Part shown: positions 14,422-20,544 of the stretch, one piece after another
Position numbering within the stretch: position 1 is the first letter of the stretch
How the letters are laid out: the number at the start of each line of letters is the position of its first letter
Notes under the pieces: model-generated
Databases searched by the model: none
The model's input: only the letters and a program-made list of their open reading frames with translations
What the model was told of the DNA's origin: nothing
Origin: a virus
DNA length: 21,872 nt
IMG/VR virus record: IMGVR_UViG_3300005664_000114
Span: 1-21,872 of that record
Strand: one strand, 5' to 3'
Translations under genes and position numbers: made by a program

Positions 14422-15285
14422 ATGGCAAGGACTGTATCACAAATAAAAGAAAACTTAAAGGATGCTTTAGTGGCAGCAGCCGCTACTGTTGGTCTAGTTA
14501 TAGATCCTGCTATATGGAGTAAGTCTGATTATAAGGATTTGTTCTGTGAAATAATTGCATCTCAGCAAGCTATAGAAGAGCAGTTGTATGATGATTTCGT
14601 TCAGACTAGCGAGTTGTTAATATCTAAGGCTGCTCCGCAAACTTCTGTTTGGTTAAGAGATAGGATGATTAACTTGTTCGAGTATGATTCAACTAACGCT
14701 CCTATTGTTCGTTTGAAGATACCTGAATTGTATCCTTATTACGAATCTCCTGTTCCTGCTTATAGAGTTGTTAAATATTGTTCTGTAACATCAGGCGTGG
14801 CCGGAACTGTAGATATAAAAATAGCTGGCGATAATGGAGTTCCGTATAAGTTGTCTGCGCCTGTTGTTTTTGCTGCACAATCATTTATTAACATAATAAC
14901 ACAGGATGGTATAAATTACAACGTAGCCTCTTACGATCCTGATTATTTGTATTGTGGGGCAACGATATACTACAATGGAATTTATTCTGCTGTAATATCT
15001 ACTAACGTAAAACTTGCAATTTCTAATTATTTAAAATCTATACCTTTTAATGGTCAAGTTTCGTTGGACGATTTGATTTTGATAATAAAGGCTGTTCAAG
15101 GAGTTACTAGGGTTATCTTAAATAATGTTTACACTCGTAGGAATACAGTTCCTTTTGGATATGGCACTACTATGGTTGCTGGAAACACTTGGATAAACGA
15201 TATATATCAGACTTATGCTGGTTATATTTTTCCTGACGTTTCACCTAATGATATGGACTCTTCTTTGACTTTTATTTCTGTATAA
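14422..15285 (+). CDS. Baseplate J-like protein
   Basis: 287 residues from ATG 14422, one base after the upstream stop. A longer frame beginning at 14335 lies inside the upstream gene and is not used. The N-terminal region (LFCEIIASQQAIEEQLYDDF, then PQTSVWLRDRMINLFEYD) and the C-terminal segment (FNGQVSLDDLILIIKAVQGVTRVILNNVY) match the layout of Baseplate_J (P2 gpJ, Mu gp47), where a helical arm is followed by a beta domain and a final INxAVxxVxGV-type stretch. Six or more copies form the baseplate wedges of contractile tails. Its length is close to P2 gpJ (about 300) and shorter than Mu gp47. It indicates that the phage is a myovirus. Confidence 0.75.
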   Translation: MARTVSQIKENLKDALVAAAATVGLVIDPAIWSKSDYKDLFCEIIASQQAIEEQLYDDFVQTSELLISKAAPQTSVWLRDRMINLFEYDSTNAPIVRLKIPELYPYYESPVPAYRVVKYCSVTSGVAGTVDIKIAGDNGVPYKLSAPVVFAAQSFINIITQDGINYNVASYDPDYLYCGATIYYNGIYSAVISTNVKLAISNYLKSIPFNGQVSLDDLILIIKAVQGVTRVILNNVYTRRNTVPFGYGTTMVAGNTWINDIYQTYAGYIFPDVSPNDMDSSLTFISV

Positions 15286-16007
15286 TGATAATAAATCAAG
15301 AAAATATAGCTTTAAACATCTTACCTCCATCTAAGAGAGTAAATGTAGTAACTGGCTCTGTTCTTAACAAATGGATAGGATGGATAAAAGGTATTGCATC
15401 TCAGATGGTTTGGCTCCATACTATTTTCTCTGATTATACAGAAGGTTCTGATTATCCTTATTGGGTTGCTGGAACTTATAACAAAGGCGACAGGGTTAAT
15501 TCAATCTATGGTGCTTACGAGTGCTTAGAAGATGGTAACTCAAATATACCAACAGGTGAAGGATGGATGAGGTTAACTCCTTCTATAATTGGATCATCTG
15601 AAAGATTGCTTTATACTGGTATGCGTATAAAGTTAGAATATGCTTTAAATAAGGTCTTTAGTAATGAATTGGCATTAAATGGCTATTCCGGTTTTAAACA
15701 GCCAGTAACCTATTCAGGAACAGGCCAGCTCCCACTTTCCGACATATATATTACCACCAGTCTGCCTGTTTACGTTTCCTTTGCATTTAGCAACGCAACG
15801 CAATCTCTAGGAGGTATAAGTCAAGTATCTTTAACTAATGGTATATGTAATAGTACAATAAACACAATAGCATCTTCTTATGTATTTATAATACACATTC
15901 CTTCATCTGTTTATTCTTTAATAGGATCTGAGGCTGAAAATATAATAAGAGGCTTTGTAGATAAGTATGTTATGGCTGGGATACAATATTCAATAACTCA
16001 ATATTAA
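15285..16007 (+). CDS. Baseplate/tail protein with CBM5/12-like module
   Basis: 240 residues. Position right after the J-like gene (1-base overlap, TAATG) is where P2 gpI or Mu gp48 lies, so a baseplate wedge or tail-tip role is likely, although sequence similarity is not evident. Residues 1-48 are helical (KRVNVVTGSVLNKWIGWIKGIASQMVWLHTIF). Residues 60-97 form one CBM5/12-like unit (W-VAGTYNKGDRV, YGAYECLEDG, then W94). The rest mixes helix (LLYTGMRIKLEYALNKVF) and beta segments. The CBM-like unit parallels those in the connector and terminator-like proteins. Confidence 0.55.
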   Translation: MIINQENIALNILPPSKRVNVVTGSVLNKWIGWIKGIASQMVWLHTIFSDYTEGSDYPYWVAGTYNKGDRVNSIYGAYECLEDGNSNIPTGEGWMRLTPSIIGSSERLLYTGMRIKLEYALNKVFSNELALNGYSGFKQPVTYSGTGQLPLSDIYITTSLPVYVSFAFSNATQSLGGISQVSLTNGICNSTINTIASSYVFIIHIPSSVYSLIGSEAENIIRGFVDKYVMAGIQYSITQY

Positions 16008-16012
16008 TAATA

Positions 16013-16807
16013 ATGAAAAAATTAGACGTATCAGCTTGCACGTCAAGCAACATACTTTTTACAAAATCTGGAACATTTGAGTTTTTGCAGTTAGCTTTCA
16101 GAGAGATAGGTGACGCTGCGTTTAAGTCACTAATAGGATCAGATTACGATCCAACTAAAATGTACAGATTAGTTGGTGCTGAATTAACATCAACCGGAGC
16201 AGATGATTACACTGTTTCGGAAGGTTATGTTTTTCACAATGGAGAGATTTATAAAGTAAATGCTATAGGTGGATCTGGGGTTAATCTATCTGGAAGATAT
16301 ACATATTTAGTTCCTGTAAGAACTCAATATAATATATACGCAGATCCTACAGATTTTTCTGATGGCGTACAAAGGGATGTTCATAACATCTACGAAATGG
16401 AATTTACGAACAGTGACGATCCTTTGAATAGGAATGATGTTGTTGATTTCATTTTGATAAATCCGAGAGTTGAAAGTAGGGTTTTTGCAGATCCACTTGA
16501 AACTGTTTACATGGATAGGAATAGGACTTATTTCTTTACTGGATATGAAGATCCTTTAGGTGGTGCGCATCATTATACAATAGGAAGTCCAGTTGGAGGA
16601 TCTTTAGTTGTAGGCAGTGAGATTAATATTTATACTCCAGTTTCTACTTTAGATTATCCGGTTTTAGATACTCCTGCAAACTCTGTTATACTTCAATTGA
16701 ACGCAACTCCTAGTTTTACTCCATCTGGTAATTTGTTAATAAAGATAAAGTATATAGGAAACGACGGTACAGATAATTATTTTACTCTTGAAATGTATAA
16801 ACTCTAA
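16013..16807 (+). CDS. Tail fibre-like protein
   Basis: 264 residues. The N-terminal 95 residues have the look of tail-fibre base domains common in Bacteroidota phages: FLQLAFREIGDAAFKSLIGSDYDPTKMYRLVGAEL, then DYTVSEGYVFHNGEIYKVNAIGG. The rest is beta-rich with many Gly, Ser, Asp and Tyr, as expected of a trimeric fibre or receptor-binding region. No enzymatic motif is visible. It follows the baseplate genes by 5 bases, and its stop overlaps the ATG of a 59-residue protein. It is short for a complete fibre, so it may be an adaptor to further fibre genes outside the window. Confidence 0.6.
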   Translation: MKKLDVSACTSSNILFTKSGTFEFLQLAFREIGDAAFKSLIGSDYDPTKMYRLVGAELTSTGADDYTVSEGYVFHNGEIYKVNAIGGSGVNLSGRYTYLVPVRTQYNIYADPTDFSDGVQRDVHNIYEMEFTNSDDPLNRNDVVDFILINPRVESRVFADPLETVYMDRNRTYFFTGYEDPLGGAHHYTIGSPVGGSLVVGSEINIYTPVSTLDYPVLDTPANSVILQLNATPSFTPSGNLLIKIKYIGNDGTDNYFTLEMYKL

Positions 16808-16986
16808 TGGATATAGACCAATACAAAAAAAGACGACTAGTATCGTATCCGACAGAAACAATAATGAACAAAATCCACGAGCATGTGGATAGTAAAAATA
16901 AAGAGTGTGATAAAAAAGAATATTCAGCATCTCAATTTGTTGTTGACGCTGTAAAGTTCTACTTTAAACACTTAGAAAAAAAATAA
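16807..16986 (+). CDS. 59-residue ribbon-helix-helix-like protein
   Basis: The frame runs from ATG 16807 (one-base overlap with the fibre stop) to TAA 16984-16986. After a basic N-terminus (DIDQYKKRR) there is a strand-like segment LVSYPTE, a helix TIMNKIHEHVDSK, then YSASQFVVDAVKFYFKHLEKK. The strand plus two helices, with SASQFVVDAVKFYF matching the second helix of Arc/MetJ-type repressors, suggests a small RHH DNA-binding protein. If so, it would be a regulator placed at the end of the neck/baseplate operon, directly before a strong terminator and a new promoter. The RHH call is inference from pattern and needs a profile search. Confidence 0.55.
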   Translation: MDIDQYKKRRLVSYPTETIMNKIHEHVDSKNKECDKKEYSASQFVVDAVKFYFKHLEKK

Positions 16987-17023
16987 AAAAGGTGGCACAC
17001 AAATTTGTGCCTCCTTTTTTTTT
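16985..17023 (+). terminator. Strong intrinsic terminator after the baseplate/fibre genes
   Basis: Stem GGCACA (16994-16999) / TGTGCC (17006-17011) with loop CAAATT, extended past a T-T mismatch by GG/CC (16991-16992 / 17013-17014) and six A-T pairs (16985-16990 / 17015-17020). It is followed by T's through 17023, nine in a row. The A run on the left arm could also allow function on the other strand. Confidence 0.85.
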
Positions 17024-17035
17024 GCCCCACCTTTG
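17004..17035 (+). promoter_or_regulatory. Promoter candidate for the protease/scaffold/capsid genes
   Basis: TTTG at 17004-17007, 20 bp, then CACCTTTG at 17028-17035 (one mismatch from TAnnTTTG), ending 4 bases before ATG 17040. The 12 nt ACCTTTGTTATA (17029-17040) are identical to those at the terminase promoter (6913-6924). The -33 box lies in the terminator stem, so termination and restart share sequence. A transcript from here would be nearly leaderless. Confidence 0.45.
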
Positions 17036-17039
17036 TTAT

Positions 17040-18269
17040 ATGAATTATTGCATTGACTCAGACAATCAATTTCCCATCTTTCAAATAAATGAAAAGATAG
17101 GAATTGACGAGGATACAAAGTCTGGAATTGATGGCAGTATTTTTTCAAAAGAGTTCTTTCAAATAGATGGCAAAAAACCTTCGCTGATAACTTACTACAC
17201 AAATAGTACAGGCGGTGATGTTCAGGACGGCATATCGATGTTTACATCAATAATAAATGCTAAGTCTAAAACGAAATCGGTAATATCAGGTTTTTGCTAC
17301 TCAACTGCCGGATGGTTAGCTTTGGCTGCTGACGAGGTTGTGATGTATAATCACTCTCATTGGATGGCGCACATGCCAGTTTCTGAAAATGAAACTAAGA
17401 TGCTTAAAGCTGCTAGAAGCATGATAGCTACTGTTATATCTGAAAAGTCAGGTAGAAACAATAAGCCTAAAAAAACTAAGCAGCAAATACTCGACATGAT
17501 GGAAAGTACAACCTACATGTACGCTGATGAAATGAAAGAGCAAGGGTTAATAAACGACATATTAGATTCTAACAATCAAAGAATACTCAATGTTGTTTCC
17601 GTAGATAAAGAATACCTTAAACAACAAAAGATTCTTAATTCCTTATTAATAAAAACAGAAAAAAATATAGTTATGCCGGATAATTTTTCAGCTAAGATAC
17701 TAAACAGATTGAATCTTGCAACTGGTTCTGACGAATCAGATGTACTTTCAAAAATAGCTAAGATAGAAAACAGGGCCAACGACCTCGCAGAGGATCTCAA
17801 GATTTCAAATGAGAAGTTGAAATCTTCTGGCGAAACTTTCAATGCTTTGAAAGATGATTTTTCTAAAATCGAAAACTCGCTAAAGCAAAAAGAAACTGAA
17901 CTATCCGAAATTAAAGAAAAACTAAGAATCCTTAACGAAGAAAAGGTTTCACTGGAGTCTAAAGTAATCGAAAACGAAAGGATTGCTAACGAACAGAAAG
18001 CTACGATACAGCGTTCTGCTTCCGAAGTTATCATTAACGGATTTATTGCATCCGGTAAGATTAAAGATGAAGTAGCTTCAGTATGGATTGAAAAACATAT
18101 AGAAGATCCTATTGGTATTGAGAAGATATTGAACTTCCAGCCAGTATCATTAAAGGTTCCGTCGCCGATAGATCCTAAGCAAAAAATTGACAATCTCGGC
18201 CTGCCGCTTGAAGCATCAATTTCTGACTTTATGGAATTGAACAGGAAAAAAAGAGAAAATAAAATATAA
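17040..18269 (+). CDS. ClpP/S14-like prohead protease fused to scaffold
   Basis: 409 residues from ATG 17040. An upstream in-frame GTG at 16992 lies in the terminator stem and is rejected. Residues 45-180 look like a ClpP-type serine protease: TNSTGGDVQDGISMF near 54-68, nucleophile candidate Ser88 in GFCYSTAGW, His111 in MAHMP, and a DEMKEQGLINDIL ending near 163-175. The position equivalent to the ClpP catalytic Asp seems to be Thr (ESTTYM), so a full triad is not obvious. Residues 225-340 form a long Glu/Lys/Ser-rich coiled coil, followed by a capsid-binding-like C-terminus, as in phage scaffolds. Protease and scaffold are separate or nested genes in Mu (I and Z) and lambda (C and Nu3). 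Met212 (ATG 17673, MPDNFSAKIL) could start a scaffold-only product. It lies directly before the capsid gene. Confidence 0.8.
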   Translation: MNYCIDSDNQFPIFQINEKIGIDEDTKSGIDGSIFSKEFFQIDGKKPSLITYYTNSTGGDVQDGISMFTSIINAKSKTKSVISGFCYSTAGWLALAADEVVMYNHSHWMAHMPVSENETKMLKAARSMIATVISEKSGRNNKPKKTKQQILDMMESTTYMYADEMKEQGLINDILDSNNQRILNVVSVDKEYLKQQKILNSLLIKTEKNIVMPDNFSAKILNRLNLATGSDESDVLSKIAKIENRANDLAEDLKISNEKLKSSGETFNALKDDFSKIENSLKQKETELSEIKEKLRILNEEKVSLESKVIENERIANEQKATIQRSASEVIINGFIASGKIKDEVASVWIEKHIEDPIGIEKILNFQPVSLKVPSPIDPKQKIDNLGLPLEASISDFMELNRKKRENKI

Positions 18270-18297
18270 GATAACATTGTATCATCTACAAAAAACA

Positions 18298-18316
18298 CCC
18301 GCTATAACACAGCGGG
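18298..18316 (+). repeat. 19-nt repeated hairpin core, copy 1
   Basis: CCCGCTATAACACAGCGGG, exactly repeated at 19943-19961. Identity includes the loop, which pairing alone does not demand, so the element was probably duplicated or is under loop-sequence selection. Confidence 0.85.
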
Positions 18317-18322
18317 GTTTTT
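18298..18322 (+). terminator. GC-rich hairpin terminator between scaffold and capsid genes
   Basis: CCCGCT (18298-18303) / AGCGGG (18311-18316) around loop ATAACAC, followed by G and TTTTT. The 19-nt core is identical to the hairpin at 19943-19961. It probably causes partial termination or stabilises the 3' end of the scaffold message, setting the scaffold-to-capsid ratio. Confidence 0.75.
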
Positions 18323-18340
18323 GGATAAAAAACTTTCAAA

Positions 18341-19357
18341 ATGCTTCTGATACTTGACGATTCATTTAGCGGGCAATATAGCCCTTACTTAATCAAGCGG
18401 GCTATGTTCCAAATGGATACTCTTCAAAAGGGTTTAGTTTGGTTGAAGTCTGATATAACAAAAATTTATCACATCGACAGGATGGACTTGCAAAACCCAT
18501 TGAGTGTTTATCAGGATACTCCAGTTGACTCTGGTTTGAATCCTATAACAATTGATGGAAGGATACTGATCCCTCAGCCAGTTCAGGCGGTAAAGTATGT
18601 TAATCCTCAGGATTTAACGACAAGTCAACTTGGCCTACTTTTGGCTCAGGCTATCCAATCAAGGATTATTCCAAACGAAATAGCCGCTCAAATATTCAGT
18701 TTGATACTGTCAAGGGCTGGCGAGCAGTTTGAGTTGATGGCATGGCAGGGTTCTGTTGCGTATCGTGGCCATTATGTAGAAACCGATGCTCTTTATCAAT
18801 TACAGTTTTTTGATGGCTACATCACTAAATGCGTAAGTGATCCTCTTGTTAAAAAAGTTTCGGGTGCAGTTGCCTTAACAGCGAGCAATACAACTCAGGC
18901 ACTTGACGCATTGATGGATTTGATTCTTGGGGTGAATCATGGAGCGTTACTATCCGACAAAGATAGTTTTGAGGATATGAAGTTCATGATGGGCCCTAAA
19001 GCGTATCTTTACTATCTTACTCAGCTTGGTGCAGGTTTTGACTTTAAGGGTGCAACTTTGGCGCAAGCGATACCGGATCGTTGGAAAGGCTACAGGATAG
19101 AAAGATGCTCAGGTATGCCTGACAACACTATCATGTTCGCCAGGGCATCTGACAATATGGAGAAATCAAATCTTTGGATGGGTTGCAACTCAGAAAAAGA
19201 TTGGGAATTGAGGATTGACCGTATCCAGCCGCTTTCTGATACTTATGGTATAGTAGGCAAGTGGAAATGGGATGTAAACTATGGTTACTCTGACGAGATA
19301 GCCATCTACACAACCTTAACACCAGAATCATTTATACCTGCAGAATCAGGTGAATAA
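18341..19357 (+). CDS. Major capsid protein
   Basis: 338 residues. Position directly after the protease-scaffold, a typical capsid length and a composition of mixed alpha/beta with few Cys support an HK97-fold capsid protein. The N-terminus (YSPYLIKRAMFQMDTLQKGLVWLKSDITKIYHIDRMD) could be the N-arm. The LTTSQLGLLLAQAIQSRIIPNEIAAQIFSLILSRAGEQFELMAW stretch near 95-138 resembles the spine helix. The segment DNTIMFARASDNMEKSNLWMG at about 273-293 followed by the late strand region resembles those of other capsid proteins. The gene has its own hairpin before and after, and an A-rich leader (GATAAAAAACTTTCAAA-ATG) without Shine-Dalgarno, suited to high expression in Bacteroidota. No domain signature is decisive, so the call rests on context and shape. 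Confidence 0.8.
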   Translation: MLLILDDSFSGQYSPYLIKRAMFQMDTLQKGLVWLKSDITKIYHIDRMDLQNPLSVYQDTPVDSGLNPITIDGRILIPQPVQAVKYVNPQDLTTSQLGLLLAQAIQSRIIPNEIAAQIFSLILSRAGEQFELMAWQGSVAYRGHYVETDALYQLQFFDGYITKCVSDPLVKKVSGAVALTASNTTQALDALMDLILGVNHGALLSDKDSFEDMKFMMGPKAYLYYLTQLGAGFDFKGATLAQAIPDRWKGYRIERCSGMPDNTIMFARASDNMEKSNLWMGCNSEKDWELRIDRIQPLSDTYGIVGKWKWDVNYGYSDEIAIYTTLTPESFIPAESGE

Positions 19358-19376
19358 TTTCGTTGTTCAAAATCTG

Positions 19377-19398
19377 CCCCGCTCTAGTAGCGGGGTTT
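19377..19398 (+). terminator. GC-rich hairpin after the capsid gene
   Basis: Seven-bp stem CCCCGCT (19377-19383) / AGCGGGG (19389-19395) with loop CTAGT, followed by TTT. It has the same stem sequence family as the other two hairpins but a different loop. Short T run, so probably leaky. Confidence 0.65.
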
Positions 19399-19432
19399 GA
19401 TGATAAAAAAACTTAAAACTTAAAAAAATTTT

Positions 19433-19915
19433 ATGAAACAAATCTCTTTCTTTCTTGTTTTCGCACTGCTTTTTTGCTTATCAGGATTTTCACAAGGAAC
19501 ATATCCAGGCCGGCCACAGTTCGGAACTGCACCAAACCAAAATCAAACAGGTGCTACTCTAACGTATGCCAAAGCTAATATAGCTGATACTGCTGGAGCA
19601 ACTCCTGATACGATAACAATCATACCAGCATCGTATGATAAGACTTATGTTCTTACTCTTACCGATAGCTGCGTTATAGCAATAAAAAATACCGGCACAT
19701 CCTGGTCGTACAGTACATTGAATCTAATTATAGAAAACACTTCTGGTTCAAGTCACTGGGTTAAACTTCTTGGATACTCCGGACTCGCTACACAATGGGT
19801 ATTAGCAAGCGCACAATCCACTAAGATTTCGCCAAATTCCGGCAACAGATGTTTTATATCTTTTATCTGTGACGGTACGGCCTGGGTTCAAAAAACAACA
19901 CTGATTACACAGTAA
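19433..19915 (+). CDS. Secreted or envelope-directed protein with Sec signal peptide, unknown function
   Basis: 160 residues. The N-terminus is a textbook signal peptide: MKQ, a hydrophobic core ISFFLVFALLFCLSGF, then SQG with likely cleavage near residue 20-22. No Cys follows in a lipobox position at the predicted site, although C15 (LLFCLSG) makes a lipoprotein worth testing. The mature part is beta-rich with Gly/Ser/Thr/Asn (TSWSYSTLNLIIENTSGSSHWVKLLGY and ISFICDGTAWVQ), resembling small beta-sandwich virion or fibre domains. It is flanked by hairpins at 19377 and 19939. A signal peptide between capsid and sheath genes is unexpected. It may be a moron acting on the host surface, or a virion protein whose hydrophobic N-terminus has another role. 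Confidence 0.7.
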   Translation: MKQISFFLVFALLFCLSGFSQGTYPGRPQFGTAPNQNQTGATLTYAKANIADTAGATPDTITIIPASYDKTYVLTLTDSCVIAIKNTGTSWSYSTLNLIIENTSGSSHWVKLLGYSGLATQWVLASAQSTKISPNSGNRCFISFICDGTAWVQKTTLITQ

Positions 19916-19938
19916 AAAGCCAACTTTGATTTTTTTAC

Positions 19939-19965
19939 AAAACCCGCTATAACACAGCGGGTTTT
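19939..19965 (+). terminator. GC-rich hairpin terminator after the signal-peptide gene
   Basis: Ten-bp perfect stem AAAACCCGCT (19939-19948) / AGCGGGTTTT (19956-19965) with loop ATAACAC. The core from 19943 to 19961 is identical to 18298-18316. Strong by structure, with T's inside the stem. Confidence 0.75.
19943..19961 (+). repeat. 19-nt repeated hairpin core, copy 2
   Basis: Exact copy of 18298-18316, including the ATAACAC loop, 1645 bases downstream. The stem is longer here because flanking AAAA/TTTT also pair. Confidence 0.85.
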
Positions 19966-19996
19966 GATAGATAGAACAACTTAAAAGTTTAAAATT

Positions 19997-20515
19997 ATGA
20001 GGCCAATATCAAAATCTCTTCAGGAAACTCTTTTAATGCATCCTGAGCACAAGAAAGTTTACTTCGATATAATGGGTAATTTCTACTTCAATGCTTTTCT
20101 TTTGAAAAAAAGCAAAGACGATACAGATCCACCTGAACTTTATGGTGCTGGAATACATTCACATCGTGAAGTAATTGACTCTGTTTTCAATGTAGACAAA
20201 AGGACTACGCAGATTGCAAAGGGTGATCCTTTGACTAAAATCGTAGAAATTCTTACAAGGAAAGAGGTTCTGGATGCAAATCCAAAAGTTGAAGGAAACA
20301 ATATTGCACAGCAGCTTGCTCTACTTAGTGATAACGACAAAGCAACAGCGTTGGCTCAACTTGGCCTTACGCCTGAGGTTATAGATGCTTTAAAGAAATT
20401 TAAAGAATCACAATCAGTTGCTATGGTTGAACCACCTGCCGCAGTTGTAACGCCATCGGCCACAGTTGTAACGCCAACAGCTACTGTAGTAGATGCTGGT
20501 AAGCCAAAAAAGTAA
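19997..20515 (+). CDS. Unknown 172-residue protein between capsid and sheath genes
   Basis: No family recognised. The N-terminal 60 residues mix helix and strand (SKSLQETLLMHPEHKKVYFDIMGNFYFNAF, then GAGIHSHREVIDSV). Residues 60-135 are helical (DPLTKIVEILTRKEVLD, NNIAQQLALLSDNDKATALAQLGLTPEVIDALKKFKES). The C-terminal 30 residues are a Pro/Val/Thr/Ala linker with a 7-residue repeat (AVVTPSA, TVVTPTA, TVVDAGK), encoded by a 14-nt exact DNA repeat. By position it could be a head-tail joining, head decoration or tail chaperone protein. A late, A-rich leader (TTAAAAGTTTAAAATT) precedes the ATG. Confidence 0.6.
   Translation: MRPISKSLQETLLMHPEHKKVYFDIMGNFYFNAFLLKKSKDDTDPPELYGAGIHSHREVIDSVFNVDKRTTQIAKGDPLTKIVEILTRKEVLDANPKVEGNNIAQQLALLSDNDKATALAQLGLTPEVIDALKKFKESQSVAMVEPPAAVVTPSATVVTPTATVVDAGKPKK
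20442..20476 (+). repeat. 21-nt in-frame repeat encoding VVTPxAT
   Basis: CAGTTGTAACGCCA occurs at 20442-20455 and again at 20463-20476, a 21-base (7-codon) period. A third, diverged unit (ACTGTAGTAGATGC) follows. It forms a flexible Pro-containing tail. Confidence 0.75.
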
Positions 20516-20544
20516 ATCTAACTTTAATTTCTAAATAAATTATA

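Noticed and set aside
16992-17039. N-terminal extension of the protease-scaffold frame from an upstream GTG
   Set aside because: The extension is encoded by the terminator stem and T-run. ATG 17040 follows a promoter-like element and begins the plausible protein.
17576-18298. Long minus-strand open frame of 240 codons
   Set aside because: Ser/Phe/Ile-rich composition is the mirror of the Glu/Lys/Ser-rich coiled coil on the + strand. No family features, and all other genes are on the + strand.
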